Shown here: positions 17,512-27,715 of the stretch, piece after piece
How the letters are laid out: every line of letters starts with the position of its first letter
Numbering within the stretch: position 1 is the stretch's first letter
Origin: Billgrantia tianxiuensis
Lineage (GTDB): Bacteria; Pseudomonadota; Gammaproteobacteria; Pseudomonadales; Halomonadaceae
Length of the DNA: 64,000 nucleotides
Reading direction: 5' to 3'
NCBI RefSeq assembly: GCF_009834345.1
Contig: NZ_CP035042.1
Location: 1,984,001-2,048,000, forward strand
The notes under the pieces: model-generated
The model's input: only the letters and a program-made list of their open reading frames with translations
Databases searched by the model: none
Told to the model about the DNA's origin: nothing
Program-made: the position numbers and the translations under genes

Positions 17512-18634
17512 TCAGTGAAACCCAATAGCCAGGTTCATAGTCCACGGGCAGGAAGCGCTCGTGCAGCTCCTTCATCGTGGCCTCGGGATCGAGGTCGGCG
17601 AACAGTTCCGGATGGAACCACTTGGCCATTTGCTGAATCGCGACGAAGTAATACGGGTTGTTGTAGAACTGGTGCCAGATGGCGTGGAAATTGTCGTTCT
17701 CCACGGCGTCGATGCCGGTCATGGCGGTGCGTTCGGTCAGCGCTTGCAGTTTGACTCGTGCCGCATCGAGATCCGCCCCCGGCCCCACGCCGACCCAGCC
17801 ACCGCCGGGCACGTAGGCGTCCCAGCTGCCGCCGGTCACCACCACATGCTCGGGGTTGGCGGCGATGATGTGTTCGGGGTTCAGCGTACCGAAGGTCGCG
17901 GGAATGATGTCCTTGGCAATATTGTCGCCCCCGGCAATCTCGACGTATTCGCCGAAGTTACCGGGTCCGAAGCTCATGCAGCAGTCTTCGGTGTAGCCGC
18001 CGGCACGGTCGACGAATACGCTCGGACGCTCGTTGGACCCGACCTCGGCCTCGATCACCTGTATGACTCGTGCCATTTGGGCCTCGGAGAATTCGATGAA
18101 GGCTTCGGCATCCTCTTCCTCACCCAGCAGCTGGCCGAGCAGGCGCATGGAAGGGATGGTATGGCGCAGCGGATCCTCACGGAAATCCACGTAGACGATG
18201 GCGATGCCGAGTTCGGCCAGCTTCTGGTCGTAGGCCGCTTCCTCGGTGGCCGCCTTGGCTTCCAGGTTCATCAGCACCACATCGGGGTTGAGGGAAGCGG
18301 CCTGCTCTACGTCGAAGGTGCCTTCCTTGAAGCCGCCGAAGGTGGGGAGCGCCTCTAGTTCGGGAAACTTGGCGGCATAGCGCGCGTAGTTGTCCGGATC
18401 CGCCTGGGAAAAATCCTCGCGCCAGCCCACCACGCGATTGAAGGGATCTTCCGGCTGGAGGGCGCCGAGCAGGTAGACCTGGCGTCCTTCGCCCAGGATC
18501 ACGCGCTCGACGGGCACCTCGAGGGTAATCTCGCGGCCGGCGATGTCGGTAAGCGTGACCTCGTCGGCCTGAGCGATGGCACAGCCAAGCGCCAGTCCAG
18601 CGCATGTGAGGATTCGAGTGACGGGATACGGCAT
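17501..18634 (-). CDS. Iron-type ABC transporter substrate-binding protein
   Basis: A 377-residue periplasmic binding protein of the FecB/FepB class (cluster III, two lobes joined by a long helix). It has a signal peptide of about 23 residues (ending AIAQA), then the typical opening VTLTDIAGREITLEVPVERVILGEG. Further on are LNPDVVLM and NPEHIIAANPEHVVVTGGSW. A DCC motif occurs mid-protein. Substrate may be a ferric siderophore, heme or other metal chelate and is not evident. It is the first gene of a three-gene operon with the permease and ATPase, preceded by a Fur-like palindrome about 85 bases upstream. Confidence 0.87.
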   Translation of the reverse strand: MPYPVTRILTCAGLALGCAIAQADEVTLTDIAGREITLEVPVERVILGEGRQVYLLGALQPEDPFNRVVGWREDFSQADPDNYARYAAKFPELEALPTFGGFKEGTFDVEQAASLNPDVVLMNLEAKAATEEAAYDQKLAELGIAIVYVDFREDPLRHTIPSMRLLGQLLGEEEDAEAFIEFSEAQMARVIQVIEAEVGSNERPSVFVDRAGGYTEDCCMSFGPGNFGEYVEIAGGDNIAKDIIPATFGTLNPEHIIAANPEHVVVTGGSWDAYVPGGGWVGVGPGADLDAARVKLQALTERTAMTGIDAVENDNFHAIWHQFYNNPYYFVAIQQMAKWFHPELFADLDPEATMKELHERFLPVDYEPGYWVSLNER

Positions 18635-18717
18635 GTCTGGAGGACTCCCTGGGACAGGTATCGAACATCAATGGGGTAACGATAGGCGTTGCTTCCTGCA
18701 ATATCGATGCCCATGTT

Positions 18718-18737
18718 TATGCGAATCATTCGCTATT
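18718..18737 (-). promoter_or_regulatory. Candidate Fur box upstream of the iron-type ABC operon
   Basis: Within 18718-18737 is GCGAATCATTCGC, a perfect 13-bp palindrome with the GAATCATTC core typical of gammaproteobacterial Fur boxes. It lies upstream of the binding-protein gene on its strand. This fits iron-repressed expression. Confidence 0.55.
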
Positions 18738-18823
18738 GAGGTCGCGTAGTATGCAACGAGGCGTTGCAGGCTGTCGATACATGAATTCAGGGCTGGGGTG
18801 GGTTCGTAATGGCGCTTGCTAGG

Positions 18824-19269
18824 CTAGTCTTCCCGTGATGAGGGCGGCTCAGCGGGTTGGCGTGCCATCAGCGTGATCTCGACATTGGCGCCACCGCTCA
18901 AGCGTGGCGATTCAGTGCAGGTTCGGGCCGGGTAGCTATGATTCTCGAAGAACTCGGCGTAGGCGGCATCCATGGTGTGTATGGTATCGAGGCTGGTCAG
19001 GTGGACGTCCACCCGCACCACATCGGCCAGCGAGGCGCCGGCGTACTCCAGCATTCGTGCGAGACGACGCATCACCCAGCGGGTTTCCTCGGCAATGTCG
19101 CCAAGCACGGCCTCACCGCCCTGAATGTCGGTAACGGTCAGCCCGGAGAGGAAGATGTAATGACCATCCATCACGATGTGGCTGCCCGGAAAGACCGGAA
19201 TGGCGAGGGTGGGTCGTTGAGGAAACGATGCATCGGATATGCCTCGGTATTGTTGGTGTTTCCATCCAT
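18824..19269 (-). pseudogene. RidA/YjgF family protein, probable frameshift near 5' end
   Basis: The main frame encodes a RidA fold: HIVMDGHYIFLSGLTVTDIQGG, then ETRWVMRRLARMLEYAGASLADVVRVDVHLTS, and SYPARTCTES with the conserved Arg that binds the carboxylate of imine intermediates. No good start exists in this frame. A plausible start, ATG at 19269 (MDGNTNNTEAYPMHRF), is in another frame. Adding one G at 19211-19213 joins them into a 148-residue protein. RidA proteins hydrolyse reactive enamine/imine products of PLP enzymes; the SGGANVEI ending differs from canonical RidA, so this may be a divergent subgroup. Confidence 0.6.
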
Positions 19270-19402
19270 TGTGGCGCCTCGCTCCCGGGGCGCAAGCGCT
19301 TGCCTTCGCCACTGGCGTGACCGATGCTAACGTTAATTGCTTGCTGCGCTGCAATATTCAGCGTGGCCAGCCACGATTCCTATCGCGACCGGGGCGCAGC
19401 GT

Positions 19403-20821
19403 ATGCAAAGCCAGGGACCGTCGCTCGACAACGGGCATATCGAGAACCGCACCTTCGATGAGATACGCATCGGCGATACGGCATCGCTCGAGAAACGCCT
19501 GACCCTCGACGACATCAAGCTTTTCGCCATCATGTCGGGTGATATCAATCCGGCGCATCTCGACGATGACTTCGCCAAGAGCACGCGCTTCCAGGAAGTG
19601 GTGGCGCATGGCATGTGGGGCGGGGCGTTGATCTCCACTGTGCTGGGTACCGAACTGCCTGGGCCCGGTACCATTTACCTGGGACAGACATTGCGCTTCT
19701 ACAAGCCGGTCCGGCTGGGCGACGTATTGCGCGTCAGCGTGCGTGCGCAAGCCAAGGACGAGCGGTACAAACGCATCGTGTTCCAGTGCCTGTGTACCAA
19801 CCAGAACGGCGAGACCGTCATCGAAGGCGAGGCGGAGGTGCAGGCGCCCACCGAGAAGGTGATCCGGCCGCGCGCCGTACTGCCGCGGGTGCGGATGGCC
19901 GAGCGCGCCCGCCTGCACGAAATGCTCAGTGCCGCCGAGCATCCCGAGCCGGTGAGCATGGCGGTAGTGCACCCGGTGGATGAGGTGTCGATCCTGGGTG
20001 CCTATGAGTCGGCGCGCCAGGGACTGATTCGCCCGGTGCTGGTGGGGCCGCGCGCCAAGGTGTATGCCGCCGCCGAAACCGCCGGAGTCGACATCGCCGA
20101 ATTCGAACTCATCGATGTGCCACATAGCCATGCTGCGGCTGCCGAGGCGGTGGCCTTGACCCGGGCGGGGCGGGTAGAGGCCTTGATGAAGGGCGCGCTG
20201 CATACCAACGAGCTGCTGCATGAAGTGGTCAAGCGCGATACGGGACTACGCACCGAGCGCTGCTTGAGCCATGTCATGGCGTTCGATGTGCCGACCTACC
20301 CACGACCGCTGTTCATCACCGATGCGGCGATCAACATCTACCCCACGCTCGCCGACAAGAAAGACATCGTGCAGAACGCCATCGACCTGGCCCATGCGGT
20401 GGGCAACGCCTCGCCCCGGGTGGCGATCCTATCGGCGGTGGAAACGGTCAACCCCAAGATCGCCTCGACCCTCGAGGCCGCCGCGCTGTGCAAGATGGCC
20501 GAGCGCGGACAGATCTCCGGCGGCGTGCTCGACGGTCCGTTGGCCTTCGACAACGCCGTCTCCGAGGCGGCGGCCGCTGCCAAGGGTATCGTCTCGCCGG
20601 TGGCCGGACGTGCCGATATCCTGGTCGCACCCGATCTCGAGTCGGCCAACATGCTGATGAAGCAGCTCACCTACCTGGCCGATGCCACCGGTGCCGGCCT
20701 GGTAATGGGAGCCCGGGTACCGATCGTGCTGACCAGCCGTGCCGACGATGCCATCACCCGCCTGGCGTCCTGTGCCCTGGCACTGTTGGTGGCGGAGCAG
20801 CGTAAGAAGGCCAGGCCATGA
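19403..20821 (+). CDS. Bifunctional enoyl-CoA hydratase (MaoC)/phosphate acetyltransferase-like protein
   Basis: A 472-residue fusion. Residues about 12-150 are a MaoC/R-hydratase hot-dog domain with the catalytic pattern FAIMSGDINPAHLDDDFAKST and FQEVVAHGMWGGAL. Residues about 170-465 are a PTA/PTB domain with GRVEALMKGALHTNELL, RPLFITDAAINIYPTLADK and SGGVLDGPLAFDNAVS. Such fusions hydrate enoyl-CoAs and exchange CoA for phosphate; the resulting acyl-phosphate is a substrate for the acetate kinase encoded immediately downstream, whose start overlaps this stop (ATGA). The start at 19403 is the first Met that precedes the conserved region. Confidence 0.88.
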   Translation: MQSQGPSLDNGHIENRTFDEIRIGDTASLEKRLTLDDIKLFAIMSGDINPAHLDDDFAKSTRFQEVVAHGMWGGALISTVLGTELPGPGTIYLGQTLRFYKPVRLGDVLRVSVRAQAKDERYKRIVFQCLCTNQNGETVIEGEAEVQAPTEKVIRPRAVLPRVRMAERARLHEMLSAAEHPEPVSMAVVHPVDEVSILGAYESARQGLIRPVLVGPRAKVYAAAETAGVDIAEFELIDVPHSHAAAAEAVALTRAGRVEALMKGALHTNELLHEVVKRDTGLRTERCLSHVMAFDVPTYPRPLFITDAAINIYPTLADKKDIVQNAIDLAHAVGNASPRVAILSAVETVNPKIASTLEAAALCKMAERGQISGGVLDGPLAFDNAVSEAAAAAKGIVSPVAGRADILVAPDLESANMLMKQLTYLADATGAGLVMGARVPIVLTSRADDAITRLASCALALLVAEQRKKARP

Positions 20822-22037
20822 ACGGGGAGATCCTGGTCGTCAACAGCGGGTCCTCGAGTCTCAAGTTCGCCCTGTACGAGTCCGTGCACGCGGAGAACCC
20901 CATGGATCTGGCGCTGCGCTGTCGCGGGCAGTTCTCGGGGCTCGGTGATTGGGCGCAAGTCGAACTGAGTGTGGGATTCGACGAGACCGTGGGCCAAGCG
21001 TACACGGCCGCGCTGCGTAACGTGCCACCCATGTTGGGGCACCACGGGGCTCTGGCCCGCCTGCTCGAATGGATCGAGGTGAACCCGAGGCTGGGTGATC
21101 TTCGCGCCGTGGGCCATCGTATCGTCCACGGTGGTGCGCGCTATCGCGACCCGCTGCGTCTCGATGAGACGAGCCTAGCCCAGTTGGAGGCGCTGGTGGC
21201 ATTGGCGCCGCTGCATCAGCCCTATGGCCTGGCGCCGGTGCGGGCGCTGGCCGGCCTGCGCCCATCGCTGCTCCAGGTGGCCTGCTTCGATACGGCCTTT
21301 CACGCCACTCAGCCGGCGCTGGCGCAGACCTTTCCGCTGCCGCGCCGGTATCGCCAGCAAGGTGTGATCCGTTACGGCTTCCATGGACTCTCCTTCGACT
21401 ATGTCAATCGTGTCCTGGCCGAGCAGGTGTTGCCGCAGCACCGCCAGGCGGCATCGGGCGGACGGGTGATCGTCGCCCACCTGGGCAACGGTGCCAGCCT
21501 GTGTGCGTTGCGTGATGGTCGAAGCGTGGCGGCCACGACCGGGTTTACGGCGCTGGAAGGGCTGATGATGGGCACACGCAGCGGCAGCCTCGACCCTGGC
21601 CTGGTGCTGCACCTGATCCTGCAGGAGGGCATGCCCCGGAAGTGGTCCAGCGCATGCTCTATCAGGAGTCGGGCTTGCTGGGCGTTTCCGGTATCAGTGG
21701 TGACATGCGCGAACTGTTGGCCAGCCAGGCTGCCGAGGCGGCCGAGGCCATCGACCTGTTCGTTTACCGCATCGTGCGCGAGATCGGCAGCCTGGCGGCA
21801 GCCCTGGGCGGAATCGACCACCTCGTATTCACCGCCGGCATCGGCGAGCGCGCCGCTCCGATACGTGCGGCCGTGGCAAAGGGCTGCGAATGGCTCGGTG
21901 CCAGGCTCGATGCCGGCGCCAACGCCGCTCATGCCACGGATATCGCTGCTGCCGATAGCCGGCTGGGGCTATGGGTCATCCCCACCGACGAAGAGCGTAT
22001 GATCGCCTGGTATACGGTGAAGGAACTGGTGCGGTAG
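20818..22037 (+). pseudogene. ackA: Acetate/propionate kinase family protein, one frameshift
   Basis: An acyl kinase that should convert acyl-phosphate plus ADP to acid plus ATP. Motifs seen are ILVVNSGSSSLKFALY at the N-terminus, VGHRIVHGG, CFDTAFHATQP, YGFHGLSFDYV, VIVAHLGNGASLCA and MMGTRSGSLDPG. The frame breaks at a C4 run at 21634-21637; one more C gives EGMPPEVVQRMLYQESGLLGVSGISGD and continues to the ADP-site motif FTAGIGERAAPIR and a stop at 22037 (406 residues). It is translationally coupled to the MaoC-PTA gene, so the pair probably makes ATP from acyl-CoA. Confidence 0.85.
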
Positions 22038-22048
22038 CAGGGCAATCG

Positions 22049-23442
22049 CTACAAGGTTTGCCAGGGTGCGGCCGGGGGCTCGGCGAGCAGTTCGGCCAGC
22101 GTATCCAGCGCCTGGGTCAGGGCGCTGCGGGACGGTGCAGCGCTAAGGCACAGCCGCAGCGCCTGGGGTGCGGGCTCGCTGCCCACACAGAAGGGCTCGG
22201 CGCTGCTCACCAGCACGTTGCGTTGGGCCAGCGCTTCGACGAACACGGCGCTGCGCAGTCCTTCCGGCAGCGGCAGCCACAGGTTGTTGCCGTGAGGGCG
22301 GCTGCTGATGGCATAGCCGGTCAGCCGCTCCCTGGCCATGCGCTGGCGCTCGCCCAGCTCTTCGATCAGCCATTCGAGCAGAACGTCGCTCTCTTCGCTG
22401 GCGACCCAGCGACACACCGCTTCGACCATCAGCGGCGGCGCCATCCAGCTCTGGGCGCGCAGTGCCGTGCCCAGCCGCTCGCGCACCGTCGGCGGAGCGA
22501 GCAGGGTGCCGATGCGCAATCCTCCGGCCAGCACCTTGGAGGTGCTGAAGATGAACAGGGTACGCTCGGGCGCCAGGCGATAGATCGGCGTGCCGCGCTC
22601 CGGCTCCGGCAGGTACTGCACGCCATCCTCGACGATCCAGAAATCATGCCGGCGTGCCAGGGCCGCCAGGCGCTCGCGCCGGGCCTCGCTCAGCGGGGTG
22701 CCGGTCGGGTTGTTCTGGTCCGGCGTGACATAGACCAGCCGCGGTGGCTGCTGTGAGCAGAGCCGGGCCAGGGCATCCATGTCCATGCCCTGATCGTCCA
22801 TCGGCACGCCCAGTGGCTTGAGATGCACCTGGCTGGCGGCGGTGAGCAGGCCGGGGTAGGTGAGCACGTCGGCGGCGATGCGCTCGCCCGGTCTTGTCAG
22901 TGCCTGTAGGGCCAGGCTGATGCCGTGCTGGCCTCCCTGGGTGACCAGCAGCGACTCGGACTCGGCGGCATGCCGAGGCGGGTCATCCAGGCGGCCAGCT
23001 GCTCCCGATGTGCGGGTACGCCGCGATCCGGCTGGTATTCCACGGCGCGCTGCAACACCGCCGCCTCGTCGGCAATCTCGTGCAGCACACGCCCCAGGCT
23101 GGCGGCACGCATCGGATGCGGTGGCGGCAGGCTCAGGCTGAGATCGATGGTGCCGTCTTCGAGCGGCCGGCTGGCGAGGAATTCCTGTTTTGCCGGGGTC
23201 TCGCTGTCGCGCACGTAGGTACCGCTGCCGACCCGGGCACTGACCCAGCCCTGGCGCTCGGCTTCGGCATAGGCGCGGGTCACGGTGCCCACCGTGACGC
23301 CGAGGCGGTCGGCCAGCTGGCGTTGCGGCGGCAGTTTCTGCCCTGCGGCGAGTTCGCCGGATTGAATGGCCAGCGCGATGGACTCGGCGATGGCGCGGTA
23401 GCGAACGCCTTCGTCGGCGAGCCGTGGAACCCATATTGTCAT
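22049..23442 (-). pseudogene. MocR-type regulator (GntR HTH + aminotransferase-like), frameshifted
   Basis: The N-terminal part (from ATG at 23442) is a GntR-type winged helix: SGELAAGQKLPPQRQLADRLGVTVGTVTRAYAEAERQGWV. The rest is a class I aminotransferase fold with LVYVTPDQNNPTGTPLS and the PLP-lysine region FIFSTSKVLAGGLRIG. The frames join near 22964-22970, where one base appears to be missing in the GMPPE..SESLLVTQGGQHG region. Restored, it is 464 residues. MocR proteins use PLP or amino compounds as effectors and often control the neighbouring divergent gene, here a LysE-type exporter. Confidence 0.8.
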
Positions 23443-23471
23443 GGTGACAATAAAACCTTTGACGGAATATG

Positions 23472-23487
23472 TAGCATCATTATGCTA
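23472..23487 (+). promoter_or_regulatory. Candidate operator between MocR gene and LysE gene
   Basis: TAGCATCATTATGCTA has inverted arms TAGCAT/ATGCTA around four bases, and a further TAGCAT copy lies at 23514-23519. The 97-base gap between the divergent genes is AT-rich and holds both promoters, so these repeats are natural MocR binding sites. Confidence 0.5.
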
Positions 23488-23539
23488 ACAATTGTGCGCA
23501 CTTTCCAATCAAATAGCATAATTGTATGGGTTCAATGAC

Positions 23540-24142
23540 ATGGAAGCTCTGGCGTTCCTCGGGCCGGCGGCCCTCTACATGATCTCGATGACCATCACTC
23601 CCGGGCCCAACAACGTGATGCTCACGGCCTCGGGGGCCAACTACGGCTTCATGCGTACCTTGCCGCACATGTTCGGCATCCTGGGTGGTTGCTTCCTGCT
23701 GTTCTCGGGCATCGCCCTGGGGCTGGGGTTGATCTTCGAGCGCTATCCCGCCGTACAGATGACCCTGCGCGTGATCGGTAGTGCCTACCTGCTTTACCTG
23801 GCCTGGAAGATCGCCACCGCGCCGCCGCCGGACCTGCGTCACAAGGGCGAGGGACGCCCCCTCAGCTTCTGGCAGGCGGCGGCCTTTCAGTTCGCCAATC
23901 CCAAGGCGTGGGTGATGGGGCTGGCGCTGATGGCGGGCTTCCTGCCCCAGGGTGGAGATACCGTCGTCAACGCACTGCTCCTGGCGGGTTTTGCCGAACT
24001 GGTGGCGCTGCCCTGCATCGCCGTATGGGCGGGGTTCGGCATGGCGCTTGGACAGTGGCTCGACACGCCGCGTGCCTGGCGGATCTTCAACTGGACCATG
24101 GGTGGGCTGACCGCGGCCTGCGTCATCTTTATCCTCGGCTGA
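23540..24142 (+). CDS. LysE/RhtB-family amino acid exporter
   Basis: A 200-residue inner-membrane protein with about six helices. The family signature is MTITPGPNNVMLTASGANYGF near the N-terminus, followed by LRVIGSAYLLYLAWK and the second conserved block FANPKAWVMGLALMAGF. These exporters expel amino acids or their analogues. ATG at 23540 is preferred over an upstream TTG at 23522 because it places the first helix correctly. The divergent MocR-type regulator probably controls it. Confidence 0.88.
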   Translation: MEALAFLGPAALYMISMTITPGPNNVMLTASGANYGFMRTLPHMFGILGGCFLLFSGIALGLGLIFERYPAVQMTLRVIGSAYLLYLAWKIATAPPPDLRHKGEGRPLSFWQAAAFQFANPKAWVMGLALMAGFLPQGGDTVVNALLLAGFAELVALPCIAVWAGFGMALGQWLDTPRAWRIFNWTMGGLTAACVIFILG

Positions 24143-24160
24143 ACCCTGGCCGCTGCGGCG

Positions 24161-25107
24161 TCAAAGGAATGGCGCCAGTTCCTCCCGGCTCATGTTGCCG
24201 CCGGTGATCACCACCACGACATCGCCTGATGCCGGCAGCGTGACGGTTTCCTCCAGCAAGGCGGCCACGCCTACCGCGGCGCCCGGTTCGGCCATCAGCT
24301 TGGCCTGGTAGAGCAGATGGTGCATGGCTCGAGCGATGGCCTTGTCGTCTACCTGTACCAGTGCCCGTACGGTCTCACGGCATATGGGGTAGGTATGCTC
24401 ACCGACGATGGCTGCCCCAGGCTCTTGGCACAGGTCTCGACCTTTTCCAGTCGCGAGGGTTCGCCCTGAGCCCAGGCATGGGCCATGCTGGCCGCACCGC
24501 TCGGCTCCACGCCGAACAGCGCCAGGCCGGGGCGCAGCTCCGCGGCAGCCGAACCGATACCGGCGATCAGCCCGCCGCCGCCCACCGGGCAGAGAATGGC
24601 AGTGGCCTCCGGAGCTTGTTCGAGTATCTCTAGCCCCACCGTGCCCTGGCCGGCGATGATGCGTTCGTCGTCATAGGGGTGGACCAGAGTCAGTCCGCGT
24701 TCGTCCACCAGCCGGTGCATCAGCTCCCAGGCCTCGTTGATGTCACCGTGCAGGATTACCTCGGCGCCCAGTTCGCGACTCCCTTCCACCTTGAACTGAC
24801 TGGCGTTCTCCGGCATCACGATGGTGACCGGTACGCCGGCCTGGCCTGCTGCCCAGGCTAACCCCAGGGCGTGGTTGCCCGCCGACACCGCTCCCAGCCC
24901 GCCGGCCAGCTCCTGCCGGCTGGCGGTACGAATCCAGTGCAGGCCACCGCGTGGCTTGAACGAGCCGGTGCGCTGAAACAGTTCTCCCTTGAGCCACACC
25001 TGCCTGCCGAGCCGCTCCGACAGCACATGATCGAGGAGCATGGGCGTGGGAAGCAGCGTATCGGCGATCAGGCGCTGGGCTTCCTGCAGGCGTTCGAGCG
25101 GGAGCAT
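24161..25107 (-). pseudogene. Threonine/serine dehydratase-like PLP enzyme, one frameshift
   Basis: A fold-type II PLP enzyme. Seen are the Lys motif FQRTGSFKPRGGLHW, the phosphate-binding loop ILCPVGGGGLIAGIGSAA, and the SAGNHALGLAWAA segment. The frame is lost at 24415-24418 (a G4 run on the coding strand that should be G5); with it, the protein reads on through AKSLGAAIVGEHTYP to VVVVITGGNMSREELAPF, 315 residues. It probably deaminates threonine or serine to a 2-oxo acid and ammonia; a serine/threonine racemase role is also possible. It lacks the C-terminal ACT-like regulatory domain of biosynthetic IlvA. Confidence 0.8.
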
Positions 25108-25116
25108 GGCGGACTC

Positions 25117-25737
25117 CTACAGCAGGTTGTAGAGAATGACGAACAGGCTGAGACCGGTGATGAGAAAAGCAAGGATCGACAGCAGGCCATCGCGAGCCAT
25201 GATCGCCAGGCCAAAGAGCGTCAGCGCAACACCGGCGATGTTGACCGTGAGCGGCACCAGTTCCATGGGCGGCATGGCCAGGGCGAGGGCGAAACACGCC
25301 AGGGCGGTCAGGCGGATGCCCTGTCGGCCGGTCATGAAGGTGATGCGTGGGTGCAGCAGGCGATCGACCCATTTGGCCGGCTTGTACATCCATTTCAAGC
25401 CGGTGTGAACCTTGTCGCTGGGTAGCGTGCGATTGCGCAGCCAGCCTGGCAGCCAGAAGGTGCGTCGTCCGACCAGCAACTGCACGCAGACAAGCAAGGT
25501 AAACAGTGCCATCAGCGACGGCACACCGGGAATGCCACTGACGATGGGCATCAGCGTGACCAGGCCTGCCAGCAGCAGCAGCGGGCCAAAGGCACGCCGA
25601 CCGATGGCGTCGAGTACCTCGTCGAAGCGAATCCGACCCGAAGGCGTGTCGATCGACTCGATGGCGCGCATCAGTTCGACCAGGTTATGCGGCTCCGTAT
25701 TGGAATCGTCCGCTTGATTGTCGCGTGAGGCTTGCAT
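25117..25737 (-). CDS. ExoD-family membrane protein
   Basis: A 206-residue inner-membrane protein. The conserved ExoD opening is RIRFDEVLDAIGRRAFGPLLLL, then IPGVPSLMALFTLLVCVQLLVGRR and LPGWLRNRTLP. Several hydrophobic helices make up the C-terminal half. ExoD was first linked to exopolysaccharide synthesis in rhizobia, but the biochemical role is unknown. The start is nine bases downstream of nothing obvious; it lies upstream of and in the same direction as the dehydratase gene, with nine bases between them, so the two are likely one transcript. Confidence 0.85.
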   Translation of the reverse strand: MQASRDNQADDSNTEPHNLVELMRAIESIDTPSGRIRFDEVLDAIGRRAFGPLLLLAGLVTLMPIVSGIPGVPSLMALFTLLVCVQLLVGRRTFWLPGWLRNRTLPSDKVHTGLKWMYKPAKWVDRLLHPRITFMTGRQGIRLTALACFALALAMPPMELVPLTVNIAGVALTLFGLAIMARDGLLSILAFLITGLSLFVILYNLL

Positions 25738-25903
25738 CCTTTCTCCTCGTTCTCTCGTTCCTTTGTCGAGACATCTACCACTGACACCAGCATAGCCATT
25801 ATGCGCCGGGCCATGTTCCAGGCGATCAGGAGGAGCGGTAGAGCTCGTCGTTACGGGAGGGCGATAGTTTGTTAGACAAAAGTCGAAATTTGGCTAATCC
25901 GAC

Positions 25904-25930
25904 TAAATCATATGGCTTTTCCGCCGATGA
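25904..25930 (+). promoter_or_regulatory. Sigma-28 (FliA) type promoter of chemoreceptor gene
   Basis: TAAA at 25904-25907, exactly 15 bases, then GCCGATGA at 25923-25930 matches the flagellar sigma-28 consensus TAAA-N15-GCCGATAA at all but one position. It is 50 bases before the chemoreceptor start. This links the receptor to the flagellar regulon. Confidence 0.75.
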
Positions 25931-25980
25931 AGAGAATATGCCTTTTCATTCAAGGAATTGTTACGCATGGGGGCGGTTCG

Positions 25981-27696
25981 ATGAAACATCTCTCTGTCAA
26001 GTGGAGCCTGACGGCCGCCTTGGCCACGCTGGTCTTGATGATCGGCCTGATCAGCGGCCTGGGCTTCTATTCCAGCGCCACCAGCGAAGCTGCGCTGCAC
26101 GAGCTGGCGGAAACCAACGTGCAACTCTCCAATCTGGCCAACCGTGCCCAGGTCAACGTGCTGCGAGCCCAGACCTTCCTCGATCGCTATGCTGCCCACA
26201 GTACCCAGGGCAACCCCGATCTTGGCCGCGAAAACCAGGAACTGGCGATAGCCGCGGTGGAGGCGGCGCAGGAACGCTTTGCCGAGTTCCGCCAGATTCC
26301 GATCGACTCCGCCGATACCCGGGCGTCCTATGTCGCGGCCATTACCGAAGCCTACGAGGCTTATGTCAATGAGGGCCTGGTGCCGCTGCTGGAGGCGGCA
26401 CCGTTCCAGGTGCAGCGTCAGCAGGAGGGGCTGGCCGAGCTGGGGGCGCAGCTCGACGATGCCATGGAGGCCTTCATCGAATACAGTGAGCAGCGTGGTG
26501 GTGCCGCCATTGCCGAGGTGGAAACGCTGGGCGACCGGATCGGCATGGTCGCCATCGGTCTGCTCGTCCTGGCCCTGGCGGCCGCGTTGGCCATTCGCAT
26601 TGCCATGATGCGTGTGGTGGTGACGCCGCTGCGGGAAGCCATTGCGCATTTCGAGCGCATCGCCGATGGCGATCTCACCGCGCGCATCGAGGATCGCGGT
26701 CGCAACGAGATCGGCCAGCTCTACAGCGCCTTGGGACGCATGCAGGAGAAGCTCAAGACGCTGGTGGTATCGCTGCGTGACAGCAGCGAGAACGTATTCA
26801 CCGGTGCCGGAGAAATCGCCTCGGGCAGCCAGGATCTCTCCTCGCGCACCGAGCAGCAGGCCTCCGCACTACAAGAGACCGCTTCCAGCATGGAGGAAAT
26901 GGCATCCACGGTAAGCAAGAACACCGACACGGCCATCGAAGCCGACCGGCTTTCCGCTTCTGCCTCGCAAACCGCCGAGGCTGGCGGCCAGGAAGTCGAG
27001 CGCACCGTCCAACTGATGCGCGAGATTGCCGAGAGTGCCAAGCGCATCAACGACATCATCGGTGTGATCGACTCCATCGCCTTCCAGACCAACATTCTGG
27101 CACTGAACGCCTCGGTGGAGGCGGCACGGGCCGGTGATCAGGGCCGCGGTTTCGCGGTGGTGGCAAGCGAGGTTCGCTCCCTTGCCAGCCGCAGTGCGGA
27201 ATCGGCCAAGGAAATTCGCAGCCTGATCGAGGACACCACCTCGCGTATTACCAGCGGTGCCGAGCAGGCCGAGCGCAGCGGCGAGACCATCGATGAAACC
27301 GTTGCCTCTATCCGCCAGGTGAGTGCGCTGATGGCTGAGATCTCCACCGCCACGCGGGAGCAGAACAGCGGCATCGAACAGATCAATGCTGCGCTGACCG
27401 AGATGGATTCGGTGACCCAACAGAACGCCTCCCTGGTGCAACAGACCAGTGCCGCCGCTGCCTCACTCGAGGATCAAGCCAGCCGCCTCTCCGCCTTGAT
27501 CGCCACCTTCCGGGTCGGGGAGCACGCCGCCCCAGCCGTCACGGAAGCCGAGCGCCAGGACGCCGCCCCGCATGAGGAGCAAGACGATGGAAGGGAAAGC
27601 GAGCGCGAAAAGCACCAGTTGGTCAAGCTGACCGATCCAAAGCCGACCAGCGTCCGCCAACGCTCTGCGGCGGAGAGTGACTGGAGCGAGTTCTGA
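25981..27696 (+). CDS. Methyl-accepting chemotaxis protein, Tar/Tsr-like topology
   Basis: A 571-residue chemoreceptor. TM1 is about residues 10-30, a helical periplasmic sensor follows to about 185, TM2 is about 186-209, and a HAMP domain about 210-262. The signalling domain has the highly conserved hairpin [19 protein letters not shown] near residues 365-385. The last five residues, DWSEF, resemble the CheR/CheB docking pentapeptide (NWETF type), after a flexible linker. It should therefore be a high-abundance type receptor able to recruit methyltransferase. The ligand is unknown. An upstream sigma-28 promoter supports flagellar control. Confidence 0.92.
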   Translation: MKHLSVKWSLTAALATLVLMIGLISGLGFYSSATSEAALHELAETNVQLSNLANRAQVNVLRAQTFLDRYAAHSTQGNPDLGRENQELAIAAVEAAQERFAEFRQIPIDSADTRASYVAAITEAYEAYVNEGLVPLLEAAPFQVQRQQEGLAELGAQLDDAMEAFIEYSEQRGGAAIAEVETLGDRIGMVAIGLLVLALAAALAIRIAMMRVVVTPLREAIAHFERIADGDLTARIEDRGRNEIGQLYSALGRMQEKLKTLVVSLRDSSENVFTGAGEIASGSQDLSSRTEQQASALQETASSMEEMASTVSKNTDTAIEADRLSASASQTAEAGGQEVERTVQLMREIAESAKRINDIIGVIDSIAFQTNILALNASVEAARAGDQGRGFAVVASEVRSLASRSAESAKEIRSLIEDTTSRITSGAEQAERSGETIDETVASIRQVSALMAEISTATREQNSGIEQINAALTEMDSVTQQNASLVQQTSAAAASLEDQASRLSALIATFRVGEHAAPAVTEAERQDAAPHEEQDDGRESEREKHQLVKLTDPKPTSVRQRSAAESDWSEF

Positions 27697-27715
27697 TAGC
27701 CCATCCAGGAGTGGC

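Noticed and set aside
16645..17754. 369-codon forward frame opposite the FecCD permease and binding protein
   Set aside because: Gln/His/Gly-rich translation typical of an antisense shadow; the reverse strand encodes a clear transporter.
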